Shown one piece after another: positions 14,309 to 22,642 of a stretch of DNA of 41,627 nucleotides. A program made the position numbers and the translations under genes. The notes under the pieces were generated by a model. The model saw nothing but the letters and a program-made list of their open reading frames with translations. It was not told where the DNA came from and did no database searches. Numbering within the stretch: the first letter of the stretch is position 1; each line of letters starts with the position of its first letter. This stretch comes from an uncultured Spirochaetaceae bacterium (GTDB lineage: Bacteria; Spirochaetota; Spirochaetia; Sphaerochaetales; Sphaerochaetaceae), in assembly GCA_900315435.1 (NCBI GenBank), contig OMYY01000026.1:1-41627 (forward strand), given 5' to 3'.

Positions 14309-17167
14309 ATGAAAAAGACACTGGCATCGCTGTGGTTGCTGGTGTCCTCCTCGTTGCTGTTCGCATCGTGGGCCGGCACGAAGGCGCCGGTCATCACTTC
14401 CATCGCCCCTTCCGCTTCAGACCCGTTCCAGGTCGAGGTCAGATTTGATTTCGAGACATCGGGCGAAGCGGGGGACAAGGCGAGTGTCGAGTGCTACGAC
14501 GCGAGGGGAAACCTGGTGGACGCCAAACTGGTCGGCCGGAGCCGCAAGCTGGGGAAAAAGGCCCTTTTTTCGCTTTCCTCCTCAGGCGACTACTCGTTCG
14601 TGGTCCGTGGGCAGAAGCGGAATGAGGAGGACAAGCTTTCCCCTTGCCAATCATTCCACTATTCGTACCCGCTCGTGCCGCCGGAAGTGACGGTGAAGAA
14701 TACAGGGAACTATGCCTTTCTTGTCAGTTGGAAACCTGTCAGGGAGGCGGAAGCGTATCTCGTATCGGTCGGAGAGGAAGAATACCAGACCAACGACCTT
14801 TCCTGCTCATTCAATGCGTTGCGGCCGGAGAAGACCTACCAGGTCACCGTTTCCGCCCTCCGGGATGGATCGCGGGCGACATCAAGCCAGCGCAAGACCG
14901 CGCGCAAGGATGCGGATAGGGACTGGCGCTTCACCTGGTTCGGACAGTCGACCAAGGGGACGCTCAACCGCATGGAGATGCTCGACGCGGACAACTTGCG
15001 GTTCCGCCTCTTCTCCTGCTCGGAGTCTCCCAATGGCGATATCGACGAGAAAGGTGGCAAGTTCACCGCCTTCCATGACGGCATTTCCTACTACTATACG
15101 GTCATCGATCCAAAACGGGAAAACTTCACGCTGACGGCTACCTTCACCGTCGATTTCCTCAATCCGACTCCCGATGGGCAGGAAGGCTTCGGCATCGTGG
15201 CGATGGATTCGCTTGGCAAGGATGGCGTTTCCATGGAAAACCACTACACCAACTCCGCGGCGATCCTCGCCACCAAGTTCGAGGACACGATCGACGGGGT
15301 GAAACATACCTGCAAGGATACGCTTGGCTCCCGTTTCGTCACCGGGCTGACCGATGCGATCGTCCAAGGAGGGGATTCGGAAATCGCCAAGCACGCCAAG
15401 AGCGTCAGCAAAGCCTATAGCTACTATTACTATGATCTGGTGCGGAAGGGACAAACGTATACCATCACCTTGCAGATGGACAACACGGGTTTCCATGCCA
15501 TATATCCCAGCACGGGTGCCGACAAGGGTCAGGTCGAGGAATATATCCTGTACGGCAAGGACAAGCTGCTCCAGCAGGATCCCGATCACATCTACGTCGG
15601 TTTCGCCGTTGCCCGCGGATGCAATGTCACGGTCAGCGACGTGCGCTTTGCCACAAGCGACCCGCGGAGCGACCCGCCTGCCAGACAAGCGCCGCCGGAG
15701 TACGTGCCGTATTCGCTGAAAATCGATTCCCCTACCAGCTGGTACGACGGGCGCTACCAGTTCGTCTATGCGGCCAACAGCGACGGCCGGCTATCGGTCA
15801 GCGACGGGAAACGGAACCCTCATTACTACATCCAGGATGCTCCGGTGAAGGCGGGAGTCGACTTCTCCGCGGTCATCCCCATCCGCAAAGGGGTCAACGA
15901 CATGCTCGTCACCTTCACCCCGAGCAGGGAGTACATTCCCTACCCGGGCGCACGCATGGGAGTCCTTAACCCGACGACCCGGAAGTACGAGGAGAATTAC
16001 CAGCCGGTCGCCAAGACGCTGACGGTCTTCTACGTGCCCAAGGAAGGAGATACCCTCTACGTTTCCCCGGGCGGCGACCCGCTTGCCAAGGGGAGCCGTC
16101 AGAGTCCGTTGGACCTGGACAGCGCGTTGCGTTCCTGCGCCCCGGGACAGACGGTCGTCCTGCTTCCCGGCACCTACCATCCAACCGGTTCCGTCAAGAT
16201 CGAGCGAGGCAACAGCGGTCTGGAGGGCAAGCGGAAACAACTGGTGGGAGAGGGGAATGTGGTCCTCGATTTTTCCTCTGGCTCCGGCTCCTTCGAGCTC
16301 TGGGGCGACTACTGGACGCTGGAACACTTCACCGTGACCGGCACCAAGGGCGACAAGAAGGGATTGCAGATAGCCGGGGACTTCAACGAGCTGCGCTTTG
16401 TCACCGCCTATGGTTGCGGGGACACCGGCATCCAGATTTCCGGGACGAGCACCGAGCCTTTTGCGAAATGGCCGCATGACAACCTGGTCTACGGGTGCGT
16501 CAGCCACGACAATATCGACCCTGCGGCCAACAATGCCGACGGCTTCGCCGCGAAGCTGACCTGTGGGGAGAACAATGTGTTCGATTCTTGCGTCGCCTAT
16601 GCGAACATCGACGACGGGTGGGACCTCTTCTCCAAGATTGAGACCGGACCGATTGGCGCGGTGACCATCCGCCGTTGCCTTGCCTACGGCAACGGAAGCT
16701 TGTCGGACGGGAGCGGGAACGGGGATGGCAACGGCTTCAAGCTGGGTGGAGACGGGATTGCCGTGCCCCATCTGCTGGAACGTTCGGTTGCCTTCCAGAA
16801 CGGGGCGGCGGGTGTCACCAGCAATTCCAACCCGGCCGTCCGCCTTTCCCAAGTGGTCTGCTGGGCCAACGCCGGGCGCAATGTCGCCCTCTACGGGAAA
16901 GGGGATGGCCCCCGCCAGTTCCAGGCAAGGGATGTGGTCTCTGTCGATGGGGCGGACTCCGACAACTGGAGCGAGATGCCCGGGCTTGCCGGAGAGACCA
17001 CCTTTTTCTGGAATGGAGCGGAGGCGGTCAACAGCCAGGGGAGGCGGCTGTCCAAGGATGTGTTCCTCTCGACGGTCTTCCAGGGCTTCAGGCTTGACGG
17101 ACAAGGCCTCGACCTTGGGGATTTCCTGAAGGTGAGGACCGGCCTCGGATTCTCCGCCGGCCTCTAA
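14309..17167 (+). CDS. Secreted PL9-family polysaccharide lyase (pectate/exo-polygalacturonate lyase-like)
   Basis: A 952-residue secreted enzyme. A signal peptide covers about residues 1-21. An Ig-like region and a fibronectin type III domain (about 130-200, PPEVTVKN...TYQVTVSAL) follow. A beta-sandwich region (about 205-440) and a further beta domain (about 460-570) come next. A right-handed parallel beta-helix runs from about 585 to the end. The helix has the PL9 signature NADGFAAKL with Lys749 as the probable catalytic base, followed by NIDDGWDLFSK. PL9 enzymes cleave uronate polymers by beta-elimination, mostly pectate or polygalacturonate; rhamnogalacturonan and sheath glycans are also known targets. 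ATG 14309 lies six bases after the upstream stop with no clear binding site, so translation probably depends on coupling. Products would carry an unsaturated uronate that can enter the same DHU route as the GH88 product. Confidence 0.85.
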   Translation: MKKTLASLWLLVSSSLLFASWAGTKAPVITSIAPSASDPFQVEVRFDFETSGEAGDKASVECYDARGNLVDAKLVGRSRKLGKKALFSLSSSGDYSFVVRGQKRNEEDKLSPCQSFHYSYPLVPPEVTVKNTGNYAFLVSWKPVREAEAYLVSVGEEEYQTNDLSCSFNALRPEKTYQVTVSALRDGSRATSSQRKTARKDADRDWRFTWFGQSTKGTLNRMEMLDADNLRFRLFSCSESPNGDIDEKGGKFTAFHDGISYYYTVIDPKRENFTLTATFTVDFLNPTPDGQEGFGIVAMDSLGKDGVSMENHYTNSAAILATKFEDTIDGVKHTCKDTLGSRFVTGLTDAIVQGGDSEIAKHAKSVSKAYSYYYYDLVRKGQTYTITLQMDNTGFHAIYPSTGADKGQVEEYILYGKDKLLQQDPDHIYVGFAVARGCNVTVSDVRFATSDPRSDPPARQAPPEYVPYSLKIDSPTSWYDGRYQFVYAANSDGRLSVSDGKRNPHYYIQDAPVKAGVDFSAVIPIRKGVNDMLVTFTPSREYIPYPGARMGVLNPTTRKYEENYQPVAKTLTVFYVPKEGDTLYVSPGGDPLAKGSRQSPLDLDSALRSCAPGQTVVLLPGTYHPTGSVKIERGNSGLEGKRKQLVGEGNVVLDFSSGSGSFELWGDYWTLEHFTVTGTKGDKKGLQIAGDFNELRFVTAYGCGDTGIQISGTSTEPFAKWPHDNLVYGCVSHDNIDPAANNADGFAAKLTCGENNVFDSCVAYANIDDGWDLFSKIETGPIGAVTIRRCLAYGNGSLSDGSGNGDGNGFKLGGDGIAVPHLLERSVAFQNGAAGVTSNSNPAVRLSQVVCWANAGRNVALYGKGDGPRQFQARDVVSVDGADSDNWSEMPGLAGETTFFWNGAEAVNSQGRRLSKDVFLSTVFQGFRLDGQGLDLGDFLKVRTGLGFSAGL

Positions 17168-17175
17168 ACGGGAAC

Positions 17176-17212
17176 GCCATCCCCTCTGGCAAGCATGCCA
17201 AGAGAGGATGGC
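17176..17212 (+). terminator. Hairpin after the PL9 lyase gene
   Basis: GCCATCCCCTCT (17176-17187) pairs with AGAGAGGATGGC (17201-17212) with one mismatch, and the inner TGGCA/TGCCA extends it. It starts nine bases after the stop codon. No T-run follows, so termination strength is uncertain. Confidence 0.55.
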
Positions 17213-17469
17213 GGCCATACCCAAAGAAAGGCTGCGTGGCCGACGCTTGCGCGGTTTTCGGGTCTGCCTGCCAAGAAGAGATATCCTGAGCCGATGGCTG
17301 GGAAAGCGCATCGGAGGCACGCGCGGGACCCTTTTCCCATCTACCTGCCTGGAAGTCATCCTCGAGACCGGCTTCCCTGCTCTCCGCAGCAAGGCCTGCC
17401 TTGCTGCGGGAGATAGGGTATGGAACAATTGTCCTTTCTCGCGTATGGTAGGGCAAGGGGGAATACACG
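17213..17469. other. Intergenic leader of the HAD operon, no gene seen
   Basis: The 302-base gap after the PL9 gene consists of the hairpin above and about 257 bases without a supportable gene. A possible -10 TATGGT lies near 17445, and AGGGGG just upstream of GTG 17470 is the ribosome binding site of the next gene. Confidence 0.4.
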
Positions 17470-18267
17470 GTGATCGATATCAACGGAATGAAGGGATTCA
17501 TTTGCGATATGGATGGAGTCATCTATCACGGCAACCGCATCCTCGCGGGGGTCGACCGGTTCATCCATTGGCTCAAGGAAAGCGACAAGCAATACCTGTT
17601 CCTGACCAACAACAGCAGTTACACCCCGCGCGAGCTTCAGCAGAAGCTGGCCCGCATGGGGCTCGATGTCGGGCAGGAGCACTTCTATACCAGCGCCTTG
17701 GCTACGGCCGCCTTCCTGAAGGAACAGGCACCCGGCTGCTCGGTGTACGTGATCGGCGAAGCTGGACTTTTGAATGCCCTGTATGATGTCGGGATCACGA
17801 TGAACGACGTCAACCCCGACTACGTGGTGGTCGGCGAGGGAAGGGGGTATTCCCTGGATACCATCACCAAGGCCACCAACCTGGTGCTTCATGGCGCCAA
17901 GCTGATTGGAGCCAACAGCGATGTCTCCGGCCCGATCGAGGATGGAATCGCGCCCGCCTGCCGCGCCCTCGTCGCGCCCATCGAGATGGCGACCGGGGTG
18001 AAGGCCTATTTCTGCGGAAAGCCCAATCCCCTGATGATGCGGACCGGCCTGCGGATTCTCGGCTGCCACTCCGGCGAGGCTGTCATGGTCGGTGACCGGA
18101 TGGACACCGACGTGATCAGCGGCCTTGAGTGCGGTATGTCCACCATCCTGGTCCTCAGCGGCATCTCCACTCGGGAAACGCTGAAGGAATACGCCTATCG
18201 GCCCGGCCTGGTGCTGGATGGCGTGGGCGATATCGTCGATGTGGCCCGGAAGGCGGCCGGATCCTGA
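17470..18267 (+). CDS. HAD-IIA family phosphatase, NagD-like
   Basis: A 265-residue haloacid-dehalogenase-superfamily hydrolase of the NagD/AraL group. Motif I is DMDGVIYHG (nucleophile Asp14, acid/base Asp16), motif II TNNSS, the Lys of motif III lies in CGKPNPLMM, and motif IV is MVGDRMDTD. All catalytic residues are present, and the C2-type cap sits between motifs II and III. It should dephosphorylate a small sugar- or nucleotide-type phosphate in the cytosol. GTG 17470 follows AGGGGG. It is the first gene of a tight operon reaching 21202 with three dehydrogenase homologues, so the substrate may be an intermediate of that pathway; its identity is unknown. Confidence 0.9.
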   Translation: MIDINGMKGFICDMDGVIYHGNRILAGVDRFIHWLKESDKQYLFLTNNSSYTPRELQQKLARMGLDVGQEHFYTSALATAAFLKEQAPGCSVYVIGEAGLLNALYDVGITMNDVNPDYVVVGEGRGYSLDTITKATNLVLHGAKLIGANSDVSGPIEDGIAPACRALVAPIEMATGVKAYFCGKPNPLMMRTGLRILGCHSGEAVMVGDRMDTDVISGLECGMSTILVLSGISTRETLKEYAYRPGLVLDGVGDIVDVARKAAGS

Positions 18268-18272
18268 TTCCG

Positions 18273-18512
18273 ATGGAGATACCGCGTCTGGTCCACGTCT
18301 GGCCGATCAAAGGGTACCGGTTGTTGCTGGAGTATGAAGGACAGGTGAGGCGTGTCTTCGATGCCTCGTACCTGGTCAGGGGCTATTGGCACAACGAGCG
18401 GAAGGAATCGGAATATTTTGATACGGTGCACCTTTCGGGAGACGGCATCGCATGGGCTGGCGGCCAGAACGTCGAGGCTGACGAGCTGTGGAACGCCAGC
18501 AAGGAGGTTTGA
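18273..18512 (+). CDS. DUF2442 domain protein
   Basis: A 79-residue protein of the DUF2442 family, seen from the pattern VWPIKGYRLLLEYEG...RVFDASYLV...FDTVHLSGDGIAW...VEADELW, a typical full-length single domain. It starts at ATG 18273, five bases after the HAD gene stop, with only weak ribosome-binding bases. Its own TGA overlaps the next ATG (TGATG). DUF2442 proteins are often found with DUF4160 partners in toxin-antitoxin-like pairs, but no such partner is here. Its presence inside a metabolic operon is unexplained. Confidence 0.75.
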   Translation: MEIPRLVHVWPIKGYRLLLEYEGQVRRVFDASYLVRGYWHNERKESEYFDTVHLSGDGIAWAGGQNVEADELWNASKEV

Positions 18513-19480
18513 TGCGCATCGGTATCATTGGTTGCGGGCATATCGCCGAGAAGATGGCCAGGACGGTCCACATGACCGGCCACACGCTGTACGCGGTGGC
18601 CTCGCGCACCCAGGAAAAGGCCGACCGTTTCGCGAGCCGGTTCGAGGCGGAGCATGACTACGGTTCGTATGAGCGGCTCGCCGAGGATTCCCATGTCGAC
18701 CTGGTCTATGTCGCCGTGCCCCACAGCTTCCATGCCCAGGTCGCGGACATGTGCCTGGACCAAGGAAGGCATGTATTGGTAGAAAAGGCCTTTACCAGCA
18801 ATGCAAGCGAGGCGGAGCCGCTGGTCAGGAAGGCGGAACGGCAGGGCCTTCTGCTTGCGGAGGCGATCTGGACACGCTACGAGCCCATCCGGACCCGTAT
18901 CGACCAGGCCGTCGAAGGCGGAGAGATCGGACAGGTCTGTCATGCCGAGGCGACCTACTTCGCCTATCTGGCGCAGAAGCCCCGGCTGGTCGAGCCGTCG
19001 CTGGCTGGTGGCAGTCTGCTGGATATCGGCATCTATGCCCTGAACTTCCTGCTGATGAACCTGAAGGGGGATGTGACGGAAATCCAGAGCATGGCAAGGC
19101 TCTCCGACAAAGGGGTCGATGAGCTTTCCAGCACGTCGTTGCGGTTCTCTTCCGGGGCGATCGGGTCGATGCAGACGGGCTATACCGCCGTCAGCGACCG
19201 GAGTTGCCAGATCGCCGGCAGTTCCGGTTGGATCTGGGTGGACAACGTCAACAATCCCCAGAGCGTCAAGGTCTACGACCGGGACCGGAACTTCGTCAGG
19301 GATATCCCGGTTCCGCCCCAGCTGACCGGATTCGAATATGAGCTCGACTCCTGCTGCGCGGCGATCAAGGAAGGACGTACCGAATGTCCACAGATGCCCC
19401 ACTCGGAAATGCTCCGGGTCATGAGATTGATGGACGCGATGCGCGCGCAGTGGGGCATGGTCTATCCATGGGAACAATAG
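18512..19480 (+). CDS. Gfo/Idh/MocA-family oxidoreductase
   Basis: A 322-residue NAD(P)-dependent dehydrogenase. The Rossmann motif GIIGCGHIAEKMA opens the protein. The usual EKP near residue 93 is EKA here (VLVEKAFTSN), and GGSLLDIGIYALNF in the second domain matches the GFO_IDH_MocA C-terminal fold. Length and the IGIYAL segment suit the dihydrodiol- or sugar-dehydrogenase branch. ATG 18512 follows AAGGAGG (18501-18507) and overlaps the stop of the DUF2442 gene by one base. Next in the operon is an aspartate-dehydrogenase-like protein. Substrate is unknown; a polyol, sugar or inositol-like compound is typical for the family. Confidence 0.9.
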   Translation: MRIGIIGCGHIAEKMARTVHMTGHTLYAVASRTQEKADRFASRFEAEHDYGSYERLAEDSHVDLVYVAVPHSFHAQVADMCLDQGRHVLVEKAFTSNASEAEPLVRKAERQGLLLAEAIWTRYEPIRTRIDQAVEGGEIGQVCHAEATYFAYLAQKPRLVEPSLAGGSLLDIGIYALNFLLMNLKGDVTEIQSMARLSDKGVDELSSTSLRFSSGAIGSMQTGYTAVSDRSCQIAGSSGWIWVDNVNNPQSVKVYDRDRNFVRDIPVPPQLTGFEYELDSCCAAIKEGRTECPQMPHSEMLRVMRLMDAMRAQWGMVYPWEQ

Positions 19481-19494
19481 AAAAGAGGAGAAAC

Positions 19495-20286
19495 ATGCGA
19501 ACATTTTGCATCATGGGCTGCGGCCATCTGGGAACGATTGTCGCCAATGCCTACGCACAAGGACTACTTGAGGGGTATCGGCTCGTCGGAGCCTTTTCCC
19601 GGAATATCGAGGATGCCAGGGGGCTTGTCAAAGGGACTGGGGCGGTGGCGGCCGCCACCATGGAGGAGCTGCTTTCCCTGCGGCCCGACTATCTGGTCGA
19701 GACTGCCTCGATCGCCCTTTTGAAGGAAGTCGCGCCCAAGGCCCTGCGGCAGGGAACCAGCGTCGTACCCCTCTCGATTGGTGCCTTCGCAGACGAGGAA
19801 TTCAAAGGCCGATGCATCCAGGAGGCGCTGGCCCATGGCTCGAAGATCCATATTCCCCACGGAGCCGTGGGTGGCTTCGACGTGCTGGGAACCATCGCCT
19901 TGATGGGCCGGGCCGGAGGCACCAAGGTCGAGGCGGGCATCCATACCCGCAAGGGGCCGAAGTCCCTCAAAGGCACCCCGCTGTACTCGGACGAGCTGGA
20001 ACTGGGAGAGCGGCAGGTTTTCCATGGCACCACAGCCGAGGCGATCAAGCTGCTGCCAACCAAGGTCAACGTCGCTGTGGCGACCGCCCTTGCCACCACG
20101 GGAGCGAAGGTAGCTGCCAGCACGATCACCAGTGTCCCGGCCTTCATTGGCGATGACCATGCCATCACCGCCGAGGGTGACGGGGTGAAAGCGCTGGTCG
20201 ATGTCTACTCTGCGACCAGCGATATCGCCGGCTGGAGCGTCGTCGCCCTGCTCAGGAACCTCGCCAGTCCAATCCAGTTCTTCTGA
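19495..20286 (+). CDS. Aspartate dehydrogenase-like protein (DUF108/NadX family)
   Basis: A 263-residue dehydrogenase homologue with Rossmann motif CIMGCGHLGTIVA, a central IPHGAVGGFDVLG segment and KLLPTKVNVAVATALA, all matching the L-aspartate dehydrogenase family. The conserved DDHAI histidine and the ending DIAGWSVVALLRNL are also present. Family members reversibly convert aspartate and oxaloacetate using NAD(P); some homologues act on other amino acids. ATG 19495 follows AAGAGGAG (19483-19490), 14 bases after the preceding stop. NAD biosynthesis genes (nadA, nadC) are absent nearby, so a role other than quinolinate synthesis is likely. Its neighbours are a Gfo/Idh/MocA protein and a 2-hydroxyacid-dehydrogenase-like protein. 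Confidence 0.82.
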   Translation: MRTFCIMGCGHLGTIVANAYAQGLLEGYRLVGAFSRNIEDARGLVKGTGAVAAATMEELLSLRPDYLVETASIALLKEVAPKALRQGTSVVPLSIGAFADEEFKGRCIQEALAHGSKIHIPHGAVGGFDVLGTIALMGRAGGTKVEAGIHTRKGPKSLKGTPLYSDELELGERQVFHGTTAEAIKLLPTKVNVAVATALATTGAKVAASTITSVPAFIGDDHAITAEGDGVKALVDVYSATSDIAGWSVVALLRNLASPIQFF

Positions 20287-20296
20287 GGAGCGTCAT

Positions 20297-21202
20297 ATGA
20301 GGAAATTCGAGAAACTCGTCGAGGTTGGGCCGGTCGGGCTGACCGCCTGGGCGGAGAAGGAGCTGGAAACGTATGCAAGGCAGGTCATCCGCCACGACAC
20401 CCTGCCTGCCGATGATGCGGATCTGGTCCGGCGTATCGGCGACGCCGACGCGTTGCTGACCCGGACATTGCCGGTCATCGGGGCGGATGTGCTTTCCGCC
20501 GCCCCCCGCCTGAAGTACGTGGGCATGTGTTGCAGCCTCTACTCGAAGGAGAGCGCCAACGTCGATATCGGGTATGCCGAGACGCATGGCATCACGGTGA
20601 CCGGCATCCGTGACTACGGGGACCATGGGGTGACCGAGTATGTGATCTACCAGTTGGTCCGTATCCTTCACGGTTACGATTACCCCCGATGGAAGGCCCT
20701 TCCCCTGGAGATCACCGGCCTGAAGGTGGGTTTTGTCGGCATGGGTGCCAGCGGTACCATGACGGCGCAGGCCCTCCAGATGCTCGGGGCGGAAATCCAC
20801 TACTTCGCGCGCTCGGTGAAGCCGGAGAGAGAGGCGGAAGGAATGCGCTTCCAACCCTTGGACGAGTTGCTTGCCTGGTGCGACGTTGTGGTCACCTGCC
20901 TGAACAAGAACGTGGTTTTGCTCCATGAGAAGCAGTTCGAGGCGCTGGGGGAGGGGAAGATCATGTGCAACACCTCGATTGGTCCCGCTTCGGACATGGA
21001 TGCCCTCAAGCGCTGGATCGACAATCCCAGGAATATTTTCTGCAGCGACACCAAAGGCGGCATCGGCCCCATCGCCGATATGGTGATGGGACGGGAAAAC
21101 GTCATCTGCCCTGACGCATCGGCGGGCATGACCAGCCAGGCCTACGACCTGTTGAGCCGCAAGGTGCTGGACAACATCAGGAACTTTCTGGGACAAGAGT
21201 AA
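20297..21202 (+). CDS. D-2-hydroxyacid dehydrogenase homologue lacking usual catalytic residues
   Basis: A 301-residue protein with the D-isomer-specific 2-hydroxyacid dehydrogenase fold: an N-terminal domain (LPRLKYVGM-like segment APRLKYVGMCC) and a NAD-binding domain with LKVGFVGMGASGTMTAQAL. The family's catalytic Arg, in the NxxRG motif, is Ile here (CNTSIGPAS). The catalytic His of PHxAGxT appears as Asp in CPDASAGMT. Cofactor binding seems intact, but the standard hydride-transfer chemistry should be lost or changed. ATG 20297 follows GAGGAG, ten bases after the aspartate-dehydrogenase-like gene. Last gene of the operon. It may be a binding or regulatory protein, or act on an atypical substrate. 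Confidence 0.82.
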   Translation: MRKFEKLVEVGPVGLTAWAEKELETYARQVIRHDTLPADDADLVRRIGDADALLTRTLPVIGADVLSAAPRLKYVGMCCSLYSKESANVDIGYAETHGITVTGIRDYGDHGVTEYVIYQLVRILHGYDYPRWKALPLEITGLKVGFVGMGASGTMTAQALQMLGAEIHYFARSVKPEREAEGMRFQPLDELLAWCDVVVTCLNKNVVLLHEKQFEALGEGKIMCNTSIGPASDMDALKRWIDNPRNIFCSDTKGGIGPIADMVMGRENVICPDASAGMTSQAYDLLSRKVLDNIRNFLGQE

Positions 21203-21221
21203 GGGGGAATGGCTGGGGGCG

Positions 21222-21236
21222 TGGTATACTTGCCCC
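21222..21236 (+). promoter_or_regulatory. Extended -10 promoter abutting the FliB-like start
   Basis: TGG precedes TATACT (21225-21230), and the ATG at 21237 is only six bases further, exactly where transcription would begin. There is no ribosome binding site, which points to a leaderless mRNA. Confidence 0.6.
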
Positions 21237-22151
21237 ATGCGCGTTGTCTACCCCTCCGTTTTCACCGGTTTTTCCTGCCTGGCGGGCGATTGCCCGCTGA
21301 CTTGCTGCATCGGCTGGTCGGTCGATATCGACGCGGAAAGCCTGGAACGGTATCAAAGCCTTGCCGGAGCGGCAGGGGAGATGGTCCGCAGCCATTTGGT
21401 CAAGGATGAGGGAGCCTACTCATTCACCGTCACTCCCGAAGGCCATTGCTGGTTCCTTGACGGGGACGGCCTGTGCCGCATGCAAAAAGAGCTTGGAATG
21501 GATGCGCTGTGCGATACCTGTCGTTTCTTTCCCCGAATTTCCTGGAACGCGGGGAGCTACGTGCAGTTCTCGATGGATCTCGCGTGTCCCGAGGTCTGCC
21601 GCATGGCGTTCACCCGTCCGCTCTCCTTTCGGGAAGACGAACAGGAAGGAGAGACACCCCTCCACCGGGAGGGAAGAAGGGAATTGTCCGCGGTCCTCAA
21701 CCGCCGTGGACGGCTGATTGCCGCGTTGGAAAGGCCGTTGACCGTGCGGCGTATCGTCACCGACGGGAGGGAAGACGCGCGCATTGCCAGCATTGTCGCC
21801 GATTGCACCAAGGCAAGCCGCGTTGGTTTCTTGACTCCGGCGAGGGTCCGCCAGCTCCAGCAGGAGTCCGCTTCCTATTGGTTGCGGCACGAGACGCAAC
21901 TGGAGCCTTGGTTCTCCACATTGGGGTCGCTGTTGCTCTTCCGCTACGGGTGCATGGCCTGGTATGGAATGCCGTGGGGACGGATTGTCCGTTTCGTACG
22001 GCGGGCGATGCGGATGACCTATCTGCTTCTGCTCCATCAGCAACGGGATGCCGAGGACCTGGAGGTGGATGCCATGGTGGCCGCAAGCGTGCTTTTCGCC
22101 CGCAGGATCGAGCATGTGGAGAAGAACCTGCAGCTCTTGATTGCCAGATGA
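21237..22151 (+). CDS. FliB-like (flagellin lysine-N-methylase family) cysteine-rich protein
   Basis: A 304-residue protein whose N-terminus has the FliB-family cysteine cluster: Cys14, Cys19, Cys23, Cys24 in FSCLAGDCPLTCCIGW. A second cluster (HCW, LCRM, LCDTCRFFPR) follows at about residues 75-100. The spacing suits an iron-sulfur cluster or another metal site. The rest is helical. FliB of Salmonella methylates flagellin lysines, but most homologues occur in bacteria without methylated or any flagella, and no flagellar gene is present here. The true function is therefore open. ATG 21237 has no ribosome binding site; a -10 box ends six bases before it. It faces the minus-strand operon ending at 22204. 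Confidence 0.78.
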   Translation: MRVVYPSVFTGFSCLAGDCPLTCCIGWSVDIDAESLERYQSLAGAAGEMVRSHLVKDEGAYSFTVTPEGHCWFLDGDGLCRMQKELGMDALCDTCRFFPRISWNAGSYVQFSMDLACPEVCRMAFTRPLSFREDEQEGETPLHREGRRELSAVLNRRGRLIAALERPLTVRRIVTDGREDARIASIVADCTKASRVGFLTPARVRQLQQESASYWLRHETQLEPWFSTLGSLLLFRYGCMAWYGMPWGRIVRFVRRAMRMTYLLLLHQQRDAEDLEVDAMVAASVLFARRIEHVEKNLQLLIAR

Positions 22152-22203
22152 TGCGAGGAGGACTCCTTTCGGAATCCCCCTCGGCTGGTGGTCGTTTGGA
22201 ATA

Positions 22204-22593
22204 TCAATGGGTGGCGAGAGAAGCGAAAATCGCCCTGCTGCCGACGAACCGGTGGTCCCGGTAGAGCAAGGTGGGGCAACGCTTGATGCCGTAAAGGCTG
22301 CGGCCCTCGGGATAGACGGTCAGATTGACGATTCTCGGGTTCCTGCCGTTGTACTGCAAGGCCGACTGCTCGAGCGTCCCTGAGTGGTTGCCATCCACGA
22401 AAAGGATTCCTTGGCGCAGTTCTTTCTCTTCCTGCAGCTTCTGGATGGTCTCTTTCAGGACATCGAAAGCGTTGGTGCCGTCCTGCTCAGACTGCTTGCA
22501 CAAGGCGACGGCCAACAGTTGCGCCTTGTTGGTTGACGAAATAGGATTGCCGTTCGCTGTAGCAAAAGGCTGTCGCATTCCCGCGTTATCCAT
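22204..22593 (-). CDS. Thioredoxin-fold-like protein without CXXC
   Basis: A 129-residue protein. ATG 22593 follows GGGAGG and is preferred to ATG 22626. The first 65 residues are helical and charged. The second half reads like the end of a thioredoxin fold: a strand (ILFVDGN), a helix, a strand (RIVNLTVYP), then YGIKRCPTLLYRDHRFVG, which resembles the cis-proline loop (GIxxxPTLL) and following hairpin of thioredoxins. The redox CXXC is missing; GNHS stands at that position. It is the third gene after two diguanylate cyclases (49-base gap) and probably shares their transcript. It could be a non-catalytic thioredoxin-like binding protein. The fold call is an inference from pattern only. Confidence 0.5.
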   Translation of the reverse strand: MDNAGMRQPFATANGNPISSTNKAQLLAVALCKQSEQDGTNAFDVLKETIQKLQEEKELRQGILFVDGNHSGTLEQSALQYNGRNPRIVNLTVYPEGRSLYGIKRCPTLLYRDHRFVGSRAIFASLATH

Positions 22594-22642
22594 GGGACTC
22601 CCTCCCGTTCCTACAGAAGCAAACATCTGAAAGGGGAAAAGG

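Noticed and set aside
19495..20286. Naming the aspartate-dehydrogenase-like gene nadX
   Set aside because: No quinolinate pathway genes are nearby and the operon suggests a different role; only the family is assigned.
21237..22151. Reading the FliB-like protein as evidence for motility, or as the sulfatase maturase anSME
   Set aside because: No flagellar genes are present, and the cysteine pattern is not the CX3CX2C of radical-SAM maturases.
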